In this document: positions 1 to 5,560 of the stretch, piece after piece
Layout of the letters: every line of letters starts with the position of its first letter
Position numbering within the stretch: position 1 is the first letter of the stretch
NCBI GenBank assembly: GCA_900550965.1
Contig: URUC01000100.1
Coordinates: 1 to 6,386, forward strand
Source: an uncultured Collinsella sp.
GTDB taxonomy: Bacteria > Actinomycetota > Coriobacteriia > Coriobacteriales > Coriobacteriaceae
Reading direction: 5' to 3'
Length of the DNA stretch: 6,386 nt
Translations under genes and position numbers: made by a program
The notes under the pieces: model-generated
Seen by the model: the letters and a program-made list of their open reading frames with translations, nothing else
Database searches by the model: none
What the model was told of the DNA's origin: nothing

Positions 1-476
1 GGTTTGAGCGCGCCGGTAAGGGGCATTTCACTGGCGAGGAAGCGTTGGCCCGTTGGGACGAGTGGGCGCATAAGCGTCCGCGCGACTATCAGGCTTTGAT
101 TAACCCAGGCGCCGTGGATACGATTCGAGAGCTGCCGCGCCGCGGCGTTCGCGTGGCGCTTGCCAGTTCGTCTCCCATGGACAGCATCGAGGAAGTGCTC
201 AACGCATGCGGGCTGTCGGATGCCTTTGAGTATGTGGTGAGCGGCGAGCAGTTTAAGGAGAGCAAGCCCGAGCCCGACATCTACCTGCATGCGCTGGACC
301 TGCTGGGGCTGCCCGCGAATCGCTGCTGCTGCGTTGAGGATTCGGTGCCTGGCATCACTGCCGGCAAGCGAGCCGGCCTGACAGTCATTGCCAAGCGCGA
401 GGAGCGCTTTGGCTTTAGCCAGGATGCCGCGGACAAGATTATCGACCAGCTGCCGGAGCTGCTCACGCTTTCTTAG
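1..476 (+). CDS. HAD-family hydrolase, beta-phosphoglucomutase/phosphatase-like (5' partial)
   Basis: The frame is open from the left edge (first full codon at 3) to a TAG stop at 474-476, leaving 158 C-terminal residues. A TTG at 45 could serve as a start, but coding sequence continues upstream of it, so the true start lies outside. Visible haloacid dehalogenase motifs are motif II in VALASSSP, the motif III lysine in FKESKPEPDIY, and motif IV in CCVEDSVPGI with the acidic ED pair. The nucleophile motif DxD and most of the cap domain are off the window. These motifs and the spacing fit the cap-type subfamily of beta-phosphoglucomutase, phosphoglycolate phosphatase and related sugar-phosphate phosphatases, which act in the cytosol. 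The exact substrate cannot be told. A terminator-like hairpin and 150 nt separate it from the next gene, so it is probably not part of the catabolic operon downstream. Confidence 0.85.
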   Translation, partial: FERAGKGHFTGEEALARWDEWAHKRPRDYQALINPGAVDTIRELPRRGVRVALASSSPMDSIEEVLNACGLSDAFEYVVSGEQFKESKPEPDIYLHALDLLGLPANRCCCVEDSVPGITAGKRAGLTVIAKREERFGFSQDAADKIIDQLPELLTLS

Positions 477-477
477 G

Positions 478-499
478 AGCGCGGTAGTTGCGCGTTTTT
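478..499 (+). terminator. Probable Rho-independent terminator of the HAD gene
   Basis: Directly after the stop codon, CGCG (480-483) pairs with CGCG (491-494) around a 7-nt loop. The stem can be lengthened by a G-U pair (479/495) and an A-U pair (478/496). The run TTTTT at 495-499 follows. The stem is short, so termination may be weak, but its place just after the gene and the T run support the call. Confidence 0.45.
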
Positions 500-540
500 C
501 GGGTCTGATGAGTAAATAGCCGACATTTTGGTGCGACACC

Positions 541-557
541 TAGCATACTTAATGCTA
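541..557. repeat. 6-bp dyad upstream of the GntR gene
   Basis: TAGCAT (541-546) and ATGCTA (552-557) form a perfect inverted repeat with a 5-nt spacer, in an AT-richer stretch 70-86 nt before the regulator's start codon. It could be an operator half-site pair used for autoregulation, or lie in the promoter. It does not resemble the repeat set in front of the transporter gene. No convincing -35/-10 pair for the regulator gene could be fixed around it. Confidence 0.3.
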
Positions 558-559
558 AT

Positions 560-596
560 GCGGGCTTAAGGGCTTGCTGAATGCCCTTGGGCCCGC
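560..596 (+). terminator. Strong 14-bp stem-loop between the HAD gene and the GntR gene
   Basis: Positions 560-573 pair over their full length with 583-596: 12 Watson-Crick pairs plus two T-G wobbles at 566/590 and 567/589, with a 9-nt loop. A short TTTA follows, not a full T run. It ends only 30 nt before the regulator's ATG, which leaves no room for a promoter after it. It is therefore either a second, read-through terminator of the HAD transcript or a structure in the 5' leader of the regulator mRNA. The two asymmetric wobbles mean the stem is more stable when transcribed on the + strand as shown. Confidence 0.5.
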
Positions 597-626
597 TTTA
601 GACTTAATTGTGCTGGGAGAGGGTAT

Positions 627-1370
627 ATGCCACCGACTGAAGGGCTAACTGACGGTAAAGCAGCGATACCGCTGTACCAACAGGTCATTGATATCATTAA
701 AAACGAAATCAACTCCGGCGCCTACAAGGCAGGCGCGCGGATACCCAACGAATTCGAATTGGCTGAGAGCTATAAAGTTGGCCGCGTTACCGTGCGACGC
801 GCTATTGAGGAGCTCGTCCAGCAGGGCTATCTAACGAAGCGACAGGGGAAAGGCACGTTCGTCAATGCCCCCAAGCTCAAGCGCAAGATTCGCCAGAAGG
901 ATGACGTCCAGAGTTTTTCGGACGCATGCCGCGTTAACGGAATGGAACCGGGGGCGTGTGTCATTTCGAGAAAGATACTGCCGGGGGATTCTACCGAAGC
1001 ACAGTTCTTTGGTGTTCCCGTTGGAACTGACTTGATTTGCGTTGAGCGTGTGCGTACTGCCGATGGCGTCCCCGTCATGCTTGAGAACAACATATACGTT
1101 TACGAGGACAACGCCTATCTATCAACGGCGCCTCTATCTAACCAATCCATTTTTGAGTTCGTGCGCAACCGGACGGGCCGCACGCCCGCGTTTACCGACC
1201 CATGCACGCTTGAGATCGCGTGCGCGTCGCCCGAGGTCGCTCGGTTGTTGGCAGTTCCCGTTGGCGAACCCTTGTTTTATATGGAAGCCTTCTTTTTCGA
1301 TGAGCAGCGGCGGCCGTTTATCATCGGTCGTCAGCGGATCGTTGGGTCTCGCTACGTTTTTGACATCTAG
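627..1370 (+). CDS. GntR-family (HutC/UTRA subfamily) transcriptional regulator
   Basis: This is a 247-residue cytosolic DNA-binding protein, the usual length for the HutC branch. Residues 14-80 form the GntR winged helix-turn-helix: IPLYQQV near 14, the PNEFELAESYKVGRVTVRRAIEEL region at about 40-63, then GYLTKRQGKGTFV at 67-79 as the wing. Residues from about 95 to 240 match a UTRA effector domain, including the LICVERVRTADGVPVMLEN strand region and a C-terminal RPFIIGRQRIVG segment. UTRA domains typically bind phosphosugars or related small molecules. The ATG at 627 is supported by a GGGAGAGGG ribosome site at 615-623. The known regulators FrlR and FraR of Amadori-compound operons are of the GntR family, so its place in front of a FrlC/FrlB-like operon suggests it represses that operon and is relieved by a phosphorylated intermediate. 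That role is inferred. Confidence 0.93.
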   Translation: MPPTEGLTDGKAAIPLYQQVIDIIKNEINSGAYKAGARIPNEFELAESYKVGRVTVRRAIEELVQQGYLTKRQGKGTFVNAPKLKRKIRQKDDVQSFSDACRVNGMEPGACVISRKILPGDSTEAQFFGVPVGTDLICVERVRTADGVPVMLENNIYVYEDNAYLSTAPLSNQSIFEFVRNRTGRTPAFTDPCTLEIACASPEVARLLAVPVGEPLFYMEAFFFDEQRRPFIIGRQRIVGSRYVFDI

Positions 1371-1420
1371 GACATTGCGAATGGAAGCGCCCAGCGGATC
1401 ATCTCACCGGGCGTCTCCAT

Positions 1421-1461
1421 ACCGTTCACGGCGCAAACGCAACCGTTCAACCGCGTTGCGG
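1421..1461. repeat. Direct repeats ACCGTTCA 21 bp apart, plus CCGC/GCGG dyad
   Basis: ACCGTTCA occurs at 1421-1428 and again at 1442-1449, 21 bp start to start, which is two helical turns and places both copies on the same DNA face. A small dyad CCGC-GTT-GCGG follows at 1451-1461, and CGCAAC (1438-1443) is complementary to GTTGCG (1455-1460). These could be binding sites for an activator upstream of the operon promoter. Chance cannot be excluded for 8-bp repeats. Confidence 0.3.
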
Positions 1462-1480
1462 CAATCAGTTTGAAATTATC

Positions 1481-1509
1481 TTGATGACGAGAAAAGCTGC
1501 TGGTAATCT
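1481..1509 (+). promoter_or_regulatory. Candidate promoter of the transporter operon
   Basis: TTGATG at 1481-1486 (4 of 6 to the -35 consensus) is followed after exactly 17 nt by TAATCT at 1504-1509. This hexamer is preceded by TG and one base, giving the extended -10 pattern TGnTAnnnT at 1501-1509. Transcription would begin near 1516, inside the tandem repeat that follows, the right place for a repressor to block it. The -10 hexamer itself is a poor match, so this remains a candidate. Confidence 0.38.
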
Positions 1510-1546
1510 ATAGAACGTCATAGAACGTTTGCCTTGTGCAAACGTT
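1510..1546. promoter_or_regulatory. Putative operator: tandem ATAGAACGT and a 23-bp palindrome
   Basis: ATAGAACGT appears at 1510-1518 and 1520-1528, a 10-bp period or about one helical turn. The second copy runs into a palindrome with perfect 9-bp arms, AACGTTTGC at 1524-1532 and GCAAACGTT at 1538-1546, around CTTGT. The core AACGT is thus present three times, the last inverted. The cluster sits right after the candidate -10 and 43 nt before the transporter start. The neighbouring GntR protein is the obvious candidate ligand. If transcribed, the palindrome would also fold into a 9-bp hairpin at the 5' end of the mRNA. Confidence 0.55.
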
Positions 1547-1588
1547 GAAGCGAGATGCGATGCAGTCTCGAGTTCTTTGGAGGTATCT

Positions 1589-3052
1589 ATGTCAGATACG
1601 AAGGCGAAGAAGACAAACAGACGTTTTAAGTTCAAATTACCGCATGTCTATACGATCATGTTCTTGCTGATCGTTGTCTTTGCGGTCTTGACTTGGATCG
1701 TTCCCTCTGGCCAGTATCAGCGCAAGATGATTTCGACAGCGGCGGGCGAGCGTGAAGTCGCCGTTGCTGGAACCTATGAACAGGTCGATAAGAACTACAC
1801 CGATTCCGAGACCGGCGAGACCATCAATCTGGGTCAGGATATTTTCGCGGTCCTGCAAGCGCCCACTAAGGGCATCCAGGAGGCTGCCGACGTCGTTGCG
1901 TTCGTCTTATTGATTGGCGGGTCGTTCGCAATCATCACCAAGACCAACGCTTTGAATGCCGGCATGAGCCGCGTGATTAAAAAGCTCAAGAACAAGGACA
2001 TCCTCATCATTCCCATCACGATGACGTTGCTGTCCATTTGCGGCACTACGTTTGGCATGTCTGAGGAAGCCCTGCCGTTCTATGCCATCTTCATTCCCAT
2101 CATGATGGGTATCGGTTATGACTCGATGACGGCATTCATCATCTGCTTCCTTGGTCCTAACCTGGGATATTGTGCTTCGACCATCGACCCGTTTAATGTT
2201 TTGATCGCCCAAGGCATCATTGGTATCGAGGGCAATCCTCAGCTGTGGCTGCGCGCCGTTTCTTGGGTCATCTTCACTGCCGTCGGTATCGCATGGGCCA
2301 TGCGCTACGCCATGCGTGTAAAGAAAAATCCCGAGTCGTCCATTACGTACGAGGACGATAAGCTCAAGCGTGTTGAGTTTTCCGTGACCGATGCCTCCAT
2401 CGAGGAAGAGTTCACTATCCGTCAGAAGCTCGTGCTTATTGATTTTGCTTGCGGTATGGGCATCATCGTCTGGGGTCTTGTTACCCAGGGCTGGTACATG
2501 AATGAGATTTCCGCCGTGTTCCTTGGCATGGGCTTGCTTGCCGGTATCCTGGGCGGTCTTGACCAGCAGACGATCGCTGAGGAGTTCGTTAAGGGTCTCG
2601 CCGACTTTGCGTACGCCGCCATCGTTATCGGTATCGCTCGCGGCATTCTGGTCATCGCCGAGGGCGGCATGATCATCGACACCATCCTCCAGGCGCTCGC
2701 TACTGCGCTCGCCGGTGCACCCGCCGCCGTCTACACCACGTTTATGTATATCGTCCTTGGCCTGCTCTCTTTGCTGGTTCCCTCGAGTTCTGGACTTGCG
2801 GCGCTCACCATGCCCGTCATGGGTCCGCTGACCGAGCTTATGGGCCTCAATCCCGAGGCTGCCGTTACCGCGCTCCAGTTTGCTAATCAGACCATCAACA
2901 CTATCAGTCCCGTGGCGGGCATGACGGTCGCCGGCCTTGCCGTGGCTAAGATTTCGTTTGGCCAATGGTGGAAGACTATTTGGAAGTTCTTCATTTTCAT
3001 GGTCGTCTTTGGCCTGATCGTAACGGCAATCTCTGGCATGCTTCCGGTGTAG
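1589..3052 (+). CDS. YfcC/DcuC-family (PF03606-type) membrane transporter
   Basis: This 487-residue integral membrane protein has a basic N-terminus (residues 1-17, KKTNRRFKFKLPH) and then many hydrophobic segments, roughly ten to twelve. The first is at about 21-41 (ending TWIVPSGQY), then about 99-119 and 137-157, and the last is near the C-terminus. Family hallmarks are ICGTTFGMSEEALPFY at 150-165, GPNLGYCASTIDPFN after it, and LVPSSSGLAALTMP at 396-409. The family is annotated as C4-dicarboxylate or basic amino acid carriers, but most members have no proven substrate. The ATG at 1589 is chosen because GGAGG at 1579-1583 lies 5 nt upstream; a TTG at 1529 in the same frame lacks a ribosome site and would add a cysteine-rich, non-hydrophobic tail. 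The fructose-asparagine transporter FraA of Salmonella is, as I recall, also placed in the Dcu group, so uptake of a glycated amino acid is a reasonable inference here. Confidence 0.92.
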   Translation: MSDTKAKKTNRRFKFKLPHVYTIMFLLIVVFAVLTWIVPSGQYQRKMISTAAGEREVAVAGTYEQVDKNYTDSETGETINLGQDIFAVLQAPTKGIQEAADVVAFVLLIGGSFAIITKTNALNAGMSRVIKKLKNKDILIIPITMTLLSICGTTFGMSEEALPFYAIFIPIMMGIGYDSMTAFIICFLGPNLGYCASTIDPFNVLIAQGIIGIEGNPQLWLRAVSWVIFTAVGIAWAMRYAMRVKKNPESSITYEDDKLKRVEFSVTDASIEEEFTIRQKLVLIDFACGMGIIVWGLVTQGWYMNEISAVFLGMGLLAGILGGLDQQTIAEEFVKGLADFAYAAIVIGIARGILVIAEGGMIIDTILQALATALAGAPAAVYTTFMYIVLGLLSLLVPSSSGLAALTMPVMGPLTELMGLNPEAAVTALQFANQTINTISPVAGMTVAGLAVAKISFGQWWKTIWKFFIFMVVFGLIVTAISGMLPV

Positions 3053-3061
3053 GTGGTTGTG

Positions 3062-4645
3062 ATGTCTGATCGTTTGACGGTCCTGACGTCTAAGAGCGTC
3101 TTTACCGGTACGGGGGACCTGCCGTTTGAAGGTTTCGTAGCGGTCCGTGGCAATCGAATTGAGGCTGTTGGCACCAAGTGTGAGGCAGCTTCGTATTTGA
3201 CCCAAGCGGACGAGGCAGTTGACCTGGGCGACCGCACCGTCATGCCTGGCCTGATCGATGTGCATACCTTCTATACAGGCTGGGCGCTGCGGACGTTGGG
3301 GTCTGATCTGTCCGGCATCGCTGATGCCAAAGAGGCCGTGTCGCTCTTGCGTGCATGGAAAGAAGGTCATCCGGATTGCGCGGCGGCTTTTGGCCACAAC
3401 CTGCCCGAAACGTTGGCATCGGATGCCGAGAACGCAAATACGGCAGCTGTGTTTGACGATTGTTTTGGCGATATCCCTGTCGTCTGCTTTACACCGGGTG
3501 CGGAGACCTGCGTTCTCAATGCTGCCGCCAGTGCGCGATACGGCTTCACACCCCAGGCGTGCTATGCCGAGAAGATCTGGCGCATGATGAGCGATTTCCT
3601 CGCGCTGCCCGAGGTACGTGCGGGGTATTCGGACTACATGAGCATGCTTAACGAGCGCGGCGTTACCGCCATCAAGGAGATGGCGTTTGATGACTACTAC
3701 GGTTTTGCCGACGAAATGGCTCGCCGTGAGGAATCTGGTGAGCTGACGGTTCGCGTCTCTATGATGTCGCAGCCGGTGGGTGCCGGTGCAAATCTGTCAT
3801 ATGCTCGCGAGGCACGAGAGCGCTTCCGGGGTCCGTTCGTTCGTTTTTCTGGCTTCAACCGTATGACCGATCGAGGCGTAGGGGCGGGGCTTGCCGAGAT
3901 GATTGACCCCTATGAGGACACGGCCGATGCGGGCGCTGCCGGCAAGACGGTTGTCGAGGAGCCCGAGTGGGATCTGATTGAGAACGAGCTGCGCGCAATT
4001 GATGCTGACGGCTTCCGATATTCCTTGCATTGCCAGGGCGATGGAGCCGTTCGTCGCACCGTGGCGCTCTATGCCTCGCTGCCTCGAGACGAGCATGGAC
4101 GGTTGCTTCGCCGCCATGCGATTACCGATCTCGAGAACTCTGATCCGACCGATCTTGTCGAGTTTGGCAAGTTAGGTGGAATTTGCGAGGTCTATCCGCA
4201 GATTTTGACGCTGGACCGGCGCGAGGATTGCCTGTCGATGATGCGTCGACAAATTGGCGAGACGCGACTTTTGCACAGCTGGAATCGCCGCGGCATGGAA
4301 GATTCCGGATGCACGGTGTGCTGTGGTACGGATTTGCCGCTGCTGATTCCGAGCCTGGGCGAGTCAATCTACAGCGCGTGCGGCGGATACTTCGACGATG
4401 GACTGCCCGTGAATGAGGCCAACGCGCTGACACTTGTCGAGCTCTTGCGCGCTTGGACTGCCGGGGGCGCGTACGATCTGATGCGCGAAGACGAACTGGG
4501 TACGCTCGAGGTCGGCAAGCTTGCCGATATCTGCGTGCTCGATCGGGATGTGTTCGACCTCGATTATCGCGACGCACGCGATCTTTCGGTTGATATGACG
4601 ATGTCGGACGGACAAATCGTGTTCGATCGAAATAAGGAGGCATAA
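3062..4645 (+). CDS. YtcJ-type amidohydrolase (Amidohydro_3) with altered HxH motif
   Basis: This 527-residue protein of the amidohydrolase superfamily has a beta-sandwich around a metal-dependent TIM barrel and no signal peptide. The N-terminal strands end in VMPGLIDVH (60-68). Expected metal and active-site residues seen are H68, H323 in LHCQGDGAV, H352 in RRHAIT and D424 in CGTDLP. The closing segment GTLEVGKLADICVLDRD starts at G480 and is typical of the family. The odd feature is DVHTF at 66-70: the second histidine of the usual HxH pair is a phenylalanine (F70). The family hydrolyses amide, formamide or related C-N bonds; the substrate here is unknown. AGGTGG at 3051-3056 lies 5 nt before ATG 3062, so I prefer it to in-frame GTG codons at 3053 and 3059. 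The gene starts 9 nt after the transporter stop and ends 1 nt before the next start, so they are surely co-transcribed. It might trim an acyl or amide group from an imported sugar-amine conjugate, a role like that of the asparaginase FraE. Confidence 0.9.
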   Translation: MSDRLTVLTSKSVFTGTGDLPFEGFVAVRGNRIEAVGTKCEAASYLTQADEAVDLGDRTVMPGLIDVHTFYTGWALRTLGSDLSGIADAKEAVSLLRAWKEGHPDCAAAFGHNLPETLASDAENANTAAVFDDCFGDIPVVCFTPGAETCVLNAAASARYGFTPQACYAEKIWRMMSDFLALPEVRAGYSDYMSMLNERGVTAIKEMAFDDYYGFADEMARREESGELTVRVSMMSQPVGAGANLSYAREARERFRGPFVRFSGFNRMTDRGVGAGLAEMIDPYEDTADAGAAGKTVVEEPEWDLIENELRAIDADGFRYSLHCQGDGAVRRTVALYASLPRDEHGRLLRRHAITDLENSDPTDLVEFGKLGGICEVYPQILTLDRREDCLSMMRRQIGETRLLHSWNRRGMEDSGCTVCCGTDLPLLIPSLGESIYSACGGYFDDGLPVNEANALTLVELLRAWTAGGAYDLMREDELGTLEVGKLADICVLDRDVFDLDYRDARDLSVDMTMSDGQIVFDRNKEA

Positions 4646-4646
4646 G

Positions 4647-5498
4647 ATGTCTGAATCCAAACCGACGCTGCGCCGCGAACAGATTGCGGGCATGAATATC
4701 CACTACATCATGTGGTCGCTCGATTACTTCCTTGATGTGCAGCAGCGTTTGGGCTTTGAGTCCATTGAGCTGTGGTGTGCAGAGCCGCATGTGACACTCG
4801 ACCATACGGGCTACTTTGAGGCTGAGGTCCTGGCGAAAAAGGCTGCAGACCGTGGGCTTAGGTATCGTACTCTGTGCCCCGAGAATGTTGTCTATCCTTG
4901 GCAGTACTGCGCACGCAAACCGCTGCATGAACAGCGCAGCCTGGCGTACTTTAAGCACGGCATTGAGCTTGCCGAGGTACTTGGGTGCGACCGTATGTCC
5001 GTCAACTCGGGCTGGGGCGACTGGGACGAGGACCGCGAGGAAGCCTGGAAGCGCAGCCGCGAGCACTTGTCCGTTCTGGCGGAGTATGCCGGCGAGCACG
5101 GTCTGGTGCTTACGATGGAAAGCCTGCGTCCCGAGGAGAGCAACCTTGTGACGACGGTTTCCGATGCGAAGCGCATGATTGACGAGGTCGCGAGCCCGTA
5201 CTTACAGCCCATGGTTGATACAACCGCGATGGGCGTTGCAGGCGAGACGCTCGAGGACTGGTTTGCCGCCTTTGGTGATGGGGCAATTCACGAGATGCAC
5301 TTTATCGACGGCGGCCCGTATGGCCATCTGGTGTGGGGCGATGGCAAGCACGATATGGACGCCTTCGTCGCCACACTCAACGCCCATGGTTTCGACGGCA
5401 TGCTGGGCCAGGAAATCACGGACGGCCGTTACTACGATGACCCGGCGGCGGCAGATGCCAAGAACATGGCCGCATTCGAGAAATATCTGATTGACTAA
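4647..5498 (+). CDS. FrlC-like sugar epimerase (xylose isomerase-like TIM barrel)
   Basis: This 283-residue cytosolic protein is close in length to E. coli FrlC (276), the fructoselysine 3-epimerase, and resembles it along its length. Examples are LGFESIELWCAEPH near 35-48, TLCPENVVYPWQY, MESLRPEESNLVTTVSDA from 157, and PMVDTTAM. The metal-binding set of this PF01261-type fold is intact: E158, D191, H218 (HEMHFID) and E256 (LGQE). A GDGKHD segment lies before the last helix, like the GEGKMP of FrlC. Such enzymes interconvert C3 epimers of ketoses or ketosamines using a divalent metal. A strong TAAGGAGG at 4633-4640 sits 6 nt before the ATG and lies inside the end of the amidohydrolase gene, a sign of tight co-translation. 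A free-sugar epimerase (tagatose/psicose type) remains possible, but the FrlB-like neighbour favours a ketosamine substrate. Confidence 0.88.
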   Translation: MSESKPTLRREQIAGMNIHYIMWSLDYFLDVQQRLGFESIELWCAEPHVTLDHTGYFEAEVLAKKAADRGLRYRTLCPENVVYPWQYCARKPLHEQRSLAYFKHGIELAEVLGCDRMSVNSGWGDWDEDREEAWKRSREHLSVLAEYAGEHGLVLTMESLRPEESNLVTTVSDAKRMIDEVASPYLQPMVDTTAMGVAGETLEDWFAAFGDGAIHEMHFIDGGPYGHLVWGDGKHDMDAFVATLNAHGFDGMLGQEITDGRYYDDPAAADAKNMAAFEKYLID

Positions 5499-5560
5499 AA
5501 CAACTATCGGCCACGCAGCCAACGTCATTGATTGCGGACCAAACAAGAAAGGAACTGGAT
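5499..5560 (+). promoter_or_regulatory. Intergenic spacer with a possible second operator-like element
   Basis: This 62-nt gap has no convincing terminator, so the deglycase gene probably belongs to the same transcript. AACGTCATTGA at 5521-5531 matches AACGTCATAGA at 1514-1524 in the operator region at 10 of 11 positions, so the regulator may bind here too. AAAGGA at 5548-5553 is the ribosome site of the next gene, 7 nt before its ATG. Confidence 0.3.

Noticed and set aside
1388..1413. CGCCC/GGGCG inverted repeat after the regulator as a terminator
   Set aside because: The arms are only 5 bp with a 16-nt loop and no T run, so there is little reason to expect termination.
1042..1473. 143-codon plus-strand frame overlapping the end of the regulator
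   Set aside because: It lies mostly within the UTRA domain in another frame, has no ribosome site and has an R/S/T-rich composition.
1529..1588. TTG start extending the transporter by 20 residues
   Set aside because: It has no ribosome site, and it falls inside the palindromic operator candidate. ATG 1589 has GGAGG at ideal spacing.
3053..3061. GTG starts at 3053 and 3059 for the amidohydrolase
   Set aside because: The first overlaps the ribosome site itself. ATG 3062 has AGGTGG at 5 nt and is the better start, though GTG 3059 cannot be fully excluded.
1907..3397. 496-codon open frame on the minus strand
   Set aside because: It is antisense to the transporter and amidohydrolase genes and gives a low-complexity product rich in H, D, R and N with no recognisable fold. 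It arises from the codon bias of the real genes.
4122..5099. 325-codon open frame on the minus strand
   Set aside because: It spans the junction of two clear plus-strand genes and has an arginine- and serine-rich product of no family. It is a shadow frame.
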